This document shows positions 1 through 6,006 of a stretch of DNA of 8,186 nt, piece after piece. The position numbers and the translations under genes are program-made. The notes under the pieces are model-generated. The model made no database searches. It was not told the DNA's origin and was given only the letters and a program-made list of their open reading frames with translations. How positions within the stretch are numbered: the first letter of the stretch is position 1; the number at the start of each line of letters is the position of its first letter. The stretch comes from Candidatus Methanofastidiosum methylothiophilum (GTDB lineage Archaea; Methanobacteriota_B; Thermococci; Methanofastidiosales; Methanofastidiosaceae). The stretch spans positions 1 through 8,186 of the forward strand of contig LNGD01000074.1 in assembly GCA_001587675.1 (NCBI GenBank), written 5' to 3'.

Positions 1-690
1 TCAGATATTAGTGCGAACTTCTTAAAGCCTGAAAAAATAGTCGAGTTGGCAATTCAGAATAATTGTAAATCTATATCTTACACATACTCTGAACCCACTA
101 TCTTTTACGAGTATGTGTTGGAAACCTCAAAAATCGCAAAAGAAAATGATATAAAAAATGTGTGGGTAACAAACGGATTCATAAACCCAAAACCGCTAAA
201 AGAAGTTTTACCTTTTATTGATGCAATGAACATTGATCTTAAATCCTTCTCTGATGATTTTTATAAGGACGTGTGCGGAGGAAGACTTTCACCTATTCTT
301 GAAACAATTAAAACTTCTTTTAAAGAAACTCATATAGAGATAACAAATCTTTTGATACCTACGCTAAATGATTCTGAGTCGGATATCCAAAAATTAGTTG
401 ATTTTATATCTGAGTTAAGTCCAGATATACCTCTTCATTTTTCTGCTTACAGGCCGATGTATAAAATGGAAATTAGATCAACCCCCGCTGATACACTTTA
501 TAAAGCAAAGGCAATAGCCGAAAAAAAACTAAAATATGTATATCTTGGAAATATTCCAACTAACAATGATACTTTATGCCCCAATTGTAACAATACTGTT
601 ATTAAAAGGAATTTTAACTTAAAAATAAATCTTATTGATGGAAAATGTTCTTTTTGTGGATCGAAAATACCAGTCATATACACTTATTAG
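1..690 (+). CDS. amrS: AmmeMemoRadiSam-type radical SAM enzyme, 3' part (5' end outside window)
   Basis: The reading frame is open from base 1, so the gene starts upstream; the TTG at 46 is internal and not a credible start. The visible 229 residues carry signatures I associate with the AmrS family (radical SAM partner of Memo- and AMMECR1-like proteins, related to pyruvate formate-lyase activases): SYTYSEPTIFYEY, VTNGFI, DLKSF, LLIPTLNDSESDI and HFSAYRPMYKM, in the expected order across the SAM barrel. The CxxxCxxC cluster motif that binds the 4Fe-4S centre should lie upstream and cannot be seen. The C-terminus has two CxxC pairs (CPNC and CSFC), a probable small metal-binding ribbon seen in this family. 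The physiological substrate of the system is unknown to me. It stands 97 bases before mmdA and is probably a separate transcription unit. The family call is firm; the function is general only. Confidence 0.85.
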   Translation, partial: SDISANFLKPEKIVELAIQNNCKSISYTYSEPTIFYEYVLETSKIAKENDIKNVWVTNGFINPKPLKEVLPFIDAMNIDLKSFSDDFYKDVCGGRLSPILETIKTSFKETHIEITNLLIPTLNDSESDIQKLVDFISELSPDIPLHFSAYRPMYKMEIRSTPADTLYKAKAIAEKKLKYVYLGNIPTNNDTLCPNCNNTVIKRNFNLKINLIDGKCSFCGSKIPVIYTY

Positions 691-705
691 ATATAATTAG
701 GAACA

Positions 706-722
706 CCAAAAACTTTTTAAAT
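706..722 (+). promoter_or_regulatory. Possible BRE/TATA promoter of the mmd operon
   Basis: A purine-rich CCAAAAAC stretch is followed by TTTTTAAAT (714-722), the arrangement of an archaeal BRE plus TATA box. Usual archaeal spacing would put the start of transcription near 743, leaving a leader of about 45 bases that contains the hairpin at 749-771. The region is AT-rich, so a chance match is possible. Confidence 0.4.
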
Positions 723-748
723 GAATTTCTTAAGTGTTGATGGAGTAT

Positions 749-771
749 CGCCTGAATCAGACTTTTAGGCG
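749..771 (+). promoter_or_regulatory. Hairpin in the mmdA leader
   Basis: CGCCTGAA (749-756) can pair with TTTAGGCG (764-771): eight pairs including one G-T wobble, with a seven-base loop. It ends five bases before the GGTGG ribosome binding site of mmdA (776-780), so it could affect ribosome access. No T-run follows it, so it does not look like a terminator. It may also be accidental. Confidence 0.35.
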
Positions 772-787
772 AAATGGTGGTAATTTT

Positions 788-2338
788 ATGGCCATTGAAG
801 GTAAGTTGAAAGATCTAAGAGCAAAGAAAGACAATTTAAAGATGGGAGGGGGAAAAGAAAAGTTAAAATCTCAGCACGAGAAAGGAAAACTTTCTGCTAG
901 AGAAAGGCTAGACATCCTCCTTGACAAAGGTAGCTTTGTAGAAATAAACGGACTGATGAAACACAGAGCAATAGATTTTGACCTTGATAAAACGGAACTA
1001 CCTGGAGATGGCGTAATTACGGGTTACGGTACAATTGATGGTAGACTTGTTTTTGTATTTTCTCAAGACTTTACTGTAATGGGTGGCTCTTTAGGAGAAG
1101 CTCATGCATTTAAGATAAGTTATCTAATGGATCAGGCAATGAAAGTAGGGGCACCAATAATTGGAATAAACGATTCAGGAGGCGCTAGAATCCAAGAGGG
1201 TGTTGACTCTTTGAAAGGATATGGAGAAATATTCTACAGGAATACCATAGCCTCAGGTGTTGTGCCTCAGATTACTGCTATTATGGGCCCTTGTGCAGGT
1301 GGAGCAGTTTATTCTCCTGCAATTGGTGATTTTGTTTTCATGACAAAAAACAATAGTTACATGTTTATTACTGGGCCACAAGTAATTAAAACCGTATTAC
1401 ATCAAGATGTTACTTTTGAAGGGCTTGGAGGCGCGGTAGTTCATGAAACTACAAGTGGTATGGCTCACAGAGTCGGCAAAGACGATGAGGATACTTTAAA
1501 TATGATAAGGGCTCTTGTTAGTTTCTTACCATCCAATAACATGGAAGACCCCCCAGCAATTGAACCAAGTGATGACCCTATGAGAGAAACATCTGAGTTA
1601 TATAACATAATACCTGAAGACCCTAACAAAGGTTATCATGCATCTCAAGTGATAAAAGCAGTTCTTGATAATAATGATTTCTATGAAATTCATCCACTTT
1701 ATGCCCCAAATATAATTGTCGGATTTGGAAGGCTTGATGGGAAAGTTGTAGGTGTAGTTGCAAATAATCCAAGCCATATAGCAGGGGTGCTTGACATAAA
1801 TTCATCTGACAAGGCTTCAAGGTTTGTAAGATTCTGTGATGCTTTTAACATTCCTATATTAACATTTGTGGATACCCCGGGATATATGCCAGGAATTGAC
1901 CAAGAACACGGCGGTATCATAAGACACGGTGCAAAACTTCTATATGCGTATTCGGAAGCAACTGTTCCATTACTTACCGTTATTGTAAGAAAAGCTTACG
2001 GCGGTGCTTATATAGCTATGGCTTCAAAACACTTGAGAGCAGATGTAGTTCTTGCACTTCCTACAGCGGAAATAGCTGTGATGGGGCCAAAGGGAGCTTG
2101 TGAAATAATTTTTAGAAAAGAAATATCCGAAGCAAAAGATCCTGCTAAGAAAACTAATGAACTAATCGATGATTATATACAGAAATTTGCAAATCCATAT
2201 ATGGCCGCATCAAGAGGATATGTTGATGATGTTGTTGACCCCAAGAATCTAAGAACTATCCTAATCAATTCACTTAGGGTATACCATTCGAAGAAGGAAG
2301 TCCTACCCAAGAAAAAGCACGGCGTAATGCCGTTCTAG
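788..2338 (+). CDS. mmdA: Methylmalonyl-CoA decarboxylase alpha subunit (carboxyltransferase)
   Basis: A 516-residue protein of the biotin-dependent acyl-CoA carboxyltransferase family (PccB/MmdA), at the family's normal length. It moves a carboxyl group between acyl-CoA and carrier-bound biotin in the cytoplasm. Visible signatures are the N-terminal GKLSARERLDILLD (33-46), DSGGARIQEG (129-138), the first oxyanion-hole glycines in GPCAGGAVYSPA (167-178), DTPGYMPG (362-369), the second oxyanion site RKAYGGAYIAM (401-411) and the terminal HGVMPF. I chose ATG 788 because GGTGG (776-780) lies seven bases upstream and the protein then begins like its relatives; the frame extends back to GTG 734, but those 18 residues look like untranslated leader. 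Residue 409 is Ile where mammalian PccB has Asp, which may widen acyl-CoA choice. Neighbouring mmdD, mmdC and mmdB favour decarboxylase over propionyl-CoA carboxylase; the exact substrate (methylmalonyl-CoA or malonyl-CoA) is inferred. Confidence 0.93.
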   Translation: MAIEGKLKDLRAKKDNLKMGGGKEKLKSQHEKGKLSARERLDILLDKGSFVEINGLMKHRAIDFDLDKTELPGDGVITGYGTIDGRLVFVFSQDFTVMGGSLGEAHAFKISYLMDQAMKVGAPIIGINDSGGARIQEGVDSLKGYGEIFYRNTIASGVVPQITAIMGPCAGGAVYSPAIGDFVFMTKNNSYMFITGPQVIKTVLHQDVTFEGLGGAVVHETTSGMAHRVGKDDEDTLNMIRALVSFLPSNNMEDPPAIEPSDDPMRETSELYNIIPEDPNKGYHASQVIKAVLDNNDFYEIHPLYAPNIIVGFGRLDGKVVGVVANNPSHIAGVLDINSSDKASRFVRFCDAFNIPILTFVDTPGYMPGIDQEHGGIIRHGAKLLYAYSEATVPLLTVIVRKAYGGAYIAMASKHLRADVVLALPTAEIAVMGPKGACEIIFRKEISEAKDPAKKTNELIDDYIQKFANPYMAASRGYVDDVVDPKNLRTILINSLRVYHSKKEVLPKKKHGVMPF

Positions 2339-2346
2339 GTGAATAT

Positions 2347-2685
2347 ATGGTAAACATGGAGCATTTGATTTTGGGATTAACTTTAGTTATAGTCGGAATG
2401 GCTATAACTTTTATGGTTTTAATTATTTTATCAGGAGTTATACACTATTTTGGCAAGTTCATTAAAAAAAGGGAAGAAAAAAATAATATAAAAAAAGAAA
2501 AATTAGAAACAGTTGATACTAAAGTTGAAGAAAAAATTGAATCATCAGATGATAATGAAATAATTGCAATGATTACTGCTGCTTATTTCCATATCTCTAA
2601 AGATGCAGTTTCATTACTTAATCTGCATTCTAAATCAGATAACTGGAAAATATTGGGCAGAAGAGAACAGATGGAGATGTTATAA
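2347..2685 (+). CDS. mmdD: Decarboxylase sodium pump, small membrane-anchor subunit (OadG/MmdD family)
   Basis: A 112-residue protein with one N-terminal membrane helix (about residues 7-33), a run of basic and acidic residues (39-66) and a short C-terminal segment. This is the architecture of OadG and the MmdD delta subunit, which tether the carboxyltransferase and carrier to the membrane pump. The C-terminal part holds EIIAMITAAY (71-80) and a tryptophan motif W-K-I-L-G-R (100-105) typical of this group. It starts eight bases after the mmdA stop at ATG 2347, with AGGTG (2337-2341) overlapping that stop; ATG 2356 is a possible alternative. Its last base is shared with the first base of mmdC, so translation is probably coupled. 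The sequence is low in complexity and the call depends partly on context. Confidence 0.85.
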   Translation: MVNMEHLILGLTLVIVGMAITFMVLIILSGVIHYFGKFIKKREEKNNIKKEKLETVDTKVEEKIESSDDNEIIAMITAAYFHISKDAVSLLNLHSKSDNWKILGRREQMEML

Positions 2686-3122
2686 TGGCTAAATACAAAG
2701 TTAATGTAGATGGAAATGATTACGAAGTTGAAGTTGAGAATATAGGAAGTGGAAATTTAGAAGTCAAGTTAGGCAATAAAAAATCTACGGTTAGCATACA
2801 GGAGCTATCTGGATCAACAAGACAACAGTCATCTCCAAAACCTGTTTATCAAGCTCAGTCATATACTCCAAAAGTTGAACCAACACCTCCAAAACAAGCT
2901 TCTGGGAAAGGAGAACCTGTAAAAGCTGTCATGTCAGGGACAGTGTTGTCTATAAAACGAAAAGTAGGAGACAAAGTCGCAGTTGGAGATGTAGTACTAA
3001 TACTTGAAGCAATGAAAATGGAAAATGAGATTTCATCCCCTTCTGAAGGAGTAATTGAAGCCATTTTAGTTAATCCTGGGCAATCAATTAACACTGGAGA
3101 TACATTATTCACAATAGGATAG
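2685..3122 (+). CDS. mmdC: Biotin carboxyl carrier protein of the decarboxylase (gamma subunit)
   Basis: A 145-residue carrier that shuttles the carboxyl group from MmdA to MmdB. An N-terminal beta-rich section (1-40) is followed by a flexible linker rich in Pro, Gln and Ser (45-75) and a C-terminal biotinyl domain (about 77-145). The biotin site is the classical EAMKMEN (108-114), with Lys111 as the attachment residue; MSGTV (83-87) and PGQSINTGD (131-139) are the usual flanking turns. GGAG (2673-2676) inside the end of mmdD serves as ribosome binding site, and the ATG overlaps the mmdD stop by one base. A biotin-protein ligase must be encoded elsewhere. Relatives in propionyl-CoA or pyruvate carboxylase look similar; assignment to the decarboxylase rests on the operon. 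Confidence 0.92.
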   Translation: MAKYKVNVDGNDYEVEVENIGSGNLEVKLGNKKSTVSIQELSGSTRQQSSPKPVYQAQSYTPKVEPTPPKQASGKGEPVKAVMSGTVLSIKRKVGDKVAVGDVVLILEAMKMENEISSPSEGVIEAILVNPGQSINTGDTLFTIG

Positions 3123-3129
3123 TGATAAT

Positions 3130-4266
3130 ATGGTTGACCTTATATCTGCTTTTTTTGAGATATTTAAAACTACAAGTGGGATATTTGATATTTCCATTGG
3201 TAATATAGCGATGATATTGGTGGGATTGATACTTATTTATCTCGCTGTTTACAAGGGATTTGAACCACTCTTACTAGTGCCAATTGGATTTGGTGCAATT
3301 CTTTCTAACATACCGCTAACTGGTATTTCAGACCCAGATGCCATTGGAGGAGTACTTGGGATTTTCTTGAAATATATGATTGCCAATGAAATAGTTCCTT
3401 GTCTTATCTTCATGGGCATTGGGGCACTAACTGATTTTGGACCTTTATTAGCAAATCCAAAAACATTCATACTTGGAGCAGCTGCTCAAATAGGTGTTTT
3501 CATAGCTCTTGTAGGTTCCATATTCTTAGGGTTTACACCACAGCAAGCTGGATCCATTGGTATCATTGGTGGGGCAGATGGCCCAACAACAATTTATGTC
3601 ACAACAGTTTTGGCTCCTGAACTACTTGGAGCAACAGCTGTGGCAGCATATTCTTATATGTCTTTAGTTCCTTTAATCCTACCTCCAGCAATAATGCTTA
3701 CAACTACAAAGGCTGAACGAAAAATCAAAATGGTACAAATGAGAGTAGTTTCACAAAAAGAAAAAGTTGCATTTCCAATAATTGCTGCAATAGTCGCTGG
3801 ATTGTTAGTCCCAAAGGCGATTCCATTAGTAGGAATGCTTTTTGTTGGAAATCTTTTTAGAGAAACAGGAGTAACTCAAAGACTCGCTAAAGGTGCCAGT
3901 GAAGAGCTTTTGAATATTGTAACAATTATCTTAGGACTTTCTGTAGGCAGTACCATGGATGCAGCTAATTTCCTTAACATTCAAACAATTAAGATTTTGA
4001 TCTTAGGAGTAATTGCTTTCTTCACAGCTGCATGCGGAGGAGTAATAGTAGCAAAAATAATGAATTTATTCCTAAAAGAAAAAATTAATCCTATGATAGG
4101 TGCTGCTGGAGTTTCAGCAGTCCCAATGTCTGCAAGAGTTGTTCAAAAGATGGGGCTTAAAGAAGATCCACAGAACCACCTCTTAATGCACGCAATGGGG
4201 CCAAATGTCGCTGGAGTTATCGGTACTGCAGTTGCAGCTGGTGTTTTGATAGCCTCTTTAGCTTGA
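3130..4266 (+). CDS. mmdB: Sodium ion-translocating decarboxylase beta subunit
   Basis: A 378-residue, very hydrophobic multi-pass membrane protein of the OadB/MmdB/GcdB family. It decarboxylates carboxybiotin and couples this to Na+ export. Signatures are GIGALTDFGPLLANP (96-110), GGADGPTTIYV (147-157), GLSVGSTMDAANF (269-281) and NPMIGAAGVSAVP (320-332). Residues reported as essential in Klebsiella OadB (Asp203, Tyr229, Asn373, Gly377, Ser382) have counterparts at Asp150, Tyr176, Asn320, Gly324 and Ser329, a constant offset of 53, so the ion path appears intact. The protein is shorter than Klebsiella OadB mainly at the N-terminus, as in MmdB. It starts seven bases after the mmdC stop, with GTGAT (3122-3126) just upstream. 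This subunit is what marks the operon as a sodium pump rather than a soluble carboxylase. Confidence 0.95.
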   Translation: MVDLISAFFEIFKTTSGIFDISIGNIAMILVGLILIYLAVYKGFEPLLLVPIGFGAILSNIPLTGISDPDAIGGVLGIFLKYMIANEIVPCLIFMGIGALTDFGPLLANPKTFILGAAAQIGVFIALVGSIFLGFTPQQAGSIGIIGGADGPTTIYVTTVLAPELLGATAVAAYSYMSLVPLILPPAIMLTTTKAERKIKMVQMRVVSQKEKVAFPIIAAIVAGLLVPKAIPLVGMLFVGNLFRETGVTQRLAKGASEELLNIVTIILGLSVGSTMDAANFLNIQTIKILILGVIAFFTAACGGVIVAKIMNLFLKEKINPMIGAAGVSAVPMSARVVQKMGLKEDPQNHLLMHAMGPNVAGVIGTAVAAGVLIASLA

Positions 4267-4271
4267 TACTC

Positions 4272-4658
4272 ATGGATGAGTTTAAAATAAAAATAGGTGA
4301 TAGAGAACATTATCTTAAATTGAAAAAGGTAGCTGAAGGTGAATACGAAGTAGTGTCTGAAGACTCAATATATGAGATCTCAATAGTTAAAAGAGCTAAA
4401 AAAACTTCAAAGGAAAGCCATTTTCGTAAGGAAAATGATGTAGTTTACGTCGATTCAGTAATAGGCGGCATAGTTCTTAAGATATCTAAAAAAGCAGGGA
4501 CATTTGTGTCCGAAGGCGATACAATAATGACCCTAATAGCTATGAAAACAGAAACAGATATCAAAGCACCAGAAAAAGGATTATTGTCCAAAATAGCTGT
4601 GTACGAGGGAATGATTGTCGAAAAAGGCGAACTTCTCTTTGTCATTGATACAAAATAA
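4272..4658 (+). CDS. Second biotinyl-domain carrier-like protein, atypical AMKTE motif
   Basis: A 128-residue protein with the same plan as the MmdC homologue: an N-terminal beta-rich section (about 1-40), a short Lys/Ser-rich linker (40-55, not Pro-rich) and a biotinyl/lipoyl-fold domain (about 58-128). Lys92 in IAMKTETDIKAP aligns with the biotinylated lysine of EAMKMEN; in both proteins the lysine is 11 residues before the following turn glycine. The usual Met after the lysine is Thr, and the TETD that follows recalls lipoyl-domain motifs, although the lysine spacing fits biotin. MSG before the strand is replaced by IGG. I chose ATG 4272, five bases after the mmdB stop; a TTG at 4263 overlaps that stop, and neither has a clear ribosome binding site. 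It could be an alternative carrier, a regulatory or scaffold subunit, or a degenerate copy. No frame damage is visible. Confidence 0.75.
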   Translation: MDEFKIKIGDREHYLKLKKVAEGEYEVVSEDSIYEISIVKRAKKTSKESHFRKENDVVYVDSVIGGIVLKISKKAGTFVSEGDTIMTLIAMKTETDIKAPEKGLLSKIAVYEGMIVEKGELLFVIDTK

Positions 4659-4659
4659 T

Positions 4660-4676
4660 GGGAAAAATTTATTAAT
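4660..4676 (+). promoter_or_regulatory. Possible internal promoter (BRE/TATA) before the small ORF and CoA-transferase
   Basis: GGGAAAAA followed by TTTATTAATA lies right after the stop of the second carrier gene, resembling a BRE plus TATA box. Its TATA centre (about 4671) is roughly 24 bases before ATG 4695, so transcription could begin at or next to that codon and give a leaderless message. The sequence could be a chance AT-rich match. Confidence 0.35.
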
Positions 4677-4694
4677 ATGGCAAGAGATAATATA

Positions 4695-4814
4695 ATGGAA
4701 GAATTTGACTATATAAAAGAAAAATCTCAATCAATTGAGATAGATGGGAATCCATCTATTGAGGAAATTGCTTTGATTATCTCACTGTTTAGTTTTAAAG
4801 AGGTGAATAAATGA
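4695..4814 (+). CDS. 39-residue epsilon-like subunit candidate (acyl-CoA carboxylase/decarboxylase)
   Basis: A short frame of 39 codons whose TGA overlaps the ATG of the CoA-transferase gene (ATGA), a common sign of a translated upstream gene. Residues 16-31, IDGNPSIEEIALIISL, resemble the GNPTxEELAAL signature of actinobacterial acyl-CoA carboxylase epsilon subunits, which bind the carboxyltransferase. They are also loosely similar to EIIAMITAAY in the MmdD homologue of this operon; in Veillonella the small MmdE subunit is related to the C-terminus of MmdD. An in-frame ATG at 4677 would give 45 residues (MARDNI added). ATG 4695 fits a leaderless start from the promoter candidate at 4660-4676. 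Against coding, the same bases form two strong hairpins (4724-4759). Function is inferred from the motif and the decarboxylase context. Confidence 0.55.
   Translation: MEEFDYIKEKSQSIEIDGNPSIEEIALIISLFSFKEVNK
4724..4759 (+). repeat. Two adjacent perfect inverted repeats (tandem hairpins)
   Basis: ATCTCAAT (4724-4731) is repeated inverted at 4734-4741, folding as seven pairs with a TCAA loop. ATAGATGG (4740-4747) is repeated inverted at 4752-4759, eight pairs with a GAAT loop. The two arms share bases 4740-4741. Other segments could compete: ATCTCA (4779-4784) with 4736-4741, and ATTGAG (4758-4763) with 4726-4731. The block lies 41 bases before the CoA-transferase ribosome binding site and inside the 39-codon frame. 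It could be a leader element or a protein-binding site. Confidence 0.55.
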
Positions 4815-5995
4815 GACCATTAGAAGGAATAAGAATATTGGATTTGAGCCATGTTTTGGCCATGCCATACTGTACCATGATTCTAAGCGATCTCGGTGCT
4901 GAAGTTATAAAAATTGAAAAAAGCGATGGTGACGACTCTAGAAAATTTGGGCCCTACAAAAACGGAGAAAGCGCATACTACATGAGTATTAATAGAAACA
5001 AGAAAAGTGTCGTTATCAATTTGAAAGATGAAAAAGGGAAAGAAATTCTTAAAGATCTCATTAAAATTTGTGATGTCATCACCGAAAATTTTAGACCAGG
5101 GACAATGGAGAAACTTGGATTTTCATATGAGAACATAAAGAAAATCAATCCAAAGATAATCTATGCAACTATTTCTCAATTCGGCAATGACTCTGTTTAT
5201 CCAGGAAGACCTGGATACGATATCATAGCTCAAGCTTATGGTGGATTAATGAGTATTACGGGGTATCCAGAAAATCCTCCTACAAGGGTTGGATCCTCAA
5301 TAGCTGACATAATTTCTGGAATGTTTTCTGCAATTGCAATATTAGGAGCACTAAGGACACAAGAAAAAACAAACCAGGGTCAGTATATAGACACAGCCAT
5401 GGTTGACTGTATATTAGCCATTCTAGAAAATGCAACAGTTAGGTATACAGTTTCAGGCGAAGTGCCTCAGAGAATAGGCTCAAGACATCCAAGCCTTACC
5501 CCCTTTGATGTATTCAAGACTTCTGATGGGTACATGGTAATTGGAATAGGTAACGATCATTTATGGGAGAGATTTTGCCAGAGTATTCCAGAATTTAATC
5601 ATTTATTTGCCTCTGAAAGATTCAAAAGTAATGAAATGAGGACAAAAAATGAAGCTGACTTAAAGAAGATTATAGAAGAATGGACAATGAAGCATACTAC
5701 AGAGTATCTTGTAAATGAGATAACTAAAGCAGGTGTACCATGTGGGCCAGTAAATTCTATAGATAAGATAATTAACGATCCAAACACAAAATATAGAAAG
5801 ATGCTCTTTGAGTTTGATCACCCAATAGCAGGTAAAATGATTACTGCTAACAGTCCAATAAATCTTCCTCTTACTCCATGCAAAGACCACACAAGACCTC
5901 CAACACTGGGTGAGCATACAGAAGAAGTATTATCAGGAGTACTAGGGTACTCCAAAGAAAAAATAGAGGAATTAAAAAAAGATAAAATAATATAG
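4811..5995 (+). CDS. Family III (CaiB/BaiF) CoA-transferase
   Basis: A 394-residue cytoplasmic enzyme of the family III CoA-transferases, which move CoA between carboxylic acids through an aspartyl-CoA thioester. The start RPLEGIRILDLSHVLAMPY (2-20), DLGAEVIKIE (27-36), NRNKKSVVINL (61-71) and RPGTMEKLG (95-103) are typical. The likely catalytic residue is Asp166 in GSSIADIISGM (161-171), followed by GQYIDTAMVD, the usual next block. Length is normal for the family. GAGGTGA (4800-4806) four bases before ATG 4811 is the strongest ribosome binding site in the window. Substrates cannot be read from sequence: members use formate, carnitine, succinate, citramalate, mesaconate, oxalate and others. 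Position behind a decarboxylase pump suggests it activates the pump's dicarboxylate or recycles CoA from its product. Confidence 0.9.
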   Translation: MRPLEGIRILDLSHVLAMPYCTMILSDLGAEVIKIEKSDGDDSRKFGPYKNGESAYYMSINRNKKSVVINLKDEKGKEILKDLIKICDVITENFRPGTMEKLGFSYENIKKINPKIIYATISQFGNDSVYPGRPGYDIIAQAYGGLMSITGYPENPPTRVGSSIADIISGMFSAIAILGALRTQEKTNQGQYIDTAMVDCILAILENATVRYTVSGEVPQRIGSRHPSLTPFDVFKTSDGYMVIGIGNDHLWERFCQSIPEFNHLFASERFKSNEMRTKNEADLKKIIEEWTMKHTTEYLVNEITKAGVPCGPVNSIDKIINDPNTKYRKMLFEFDHPIAGKMITANSPINLPLTPCKDHTRPPTLGEHTEEVLSGVLGYSKEKIEELKKDKII

Positions 5996-6001
5996 GAGAT
6001 G
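5995..6001 (+). promoter_or_regulatory. Ribosome binding site that fixes a TTG start
   Basis: GGAGATG begins on the last base of the CoA-transferase stop codon and ends five bases before TTG 6007. It matches the archaeal anti-Shine-Dalgarno well and supports TTG as the real start of the next gene, where no in-frame ATG occurs near the N-terminus. Confidence 0.7.
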
Positions 6002-6006
6002 TAATT

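Noticed and set aside
46..48. TTG as start of the radical SAM gene
   Set aside because: The same frame is open to base 1 and continues into family-like sequence; the essential cluster-binding cysteines must lie further upstream, so the gene is simply cut by the window.
734..787. GTG-initiated N-terminal extension of mmdA by 18 residues
   Set aside because: The extension overlaps the leader hairpin and the ribosome binding site at 776-780, has no family-like sequence, and ATG 788 gives the normal N-terminus and length.
4263..4271. TTG start of the second carrier overlapping the mmdB stop
   Set aside because: No ribosome binding site supports it, and ATG 4272 gives an N-terminus (MDEFKIKI) that parallels the MmdC homologue (MAKYKVNV).
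4536..4574. Lipoyl domain instead of biotinyl domain in the second carrier
   Set aside because: The TETD is suggestive, but the lysine of AMK is at the same distance from the turn glycine as in the MmdC homologue, and the next lysine (DIK) does not fit the lipoyl ETDKA spacing.
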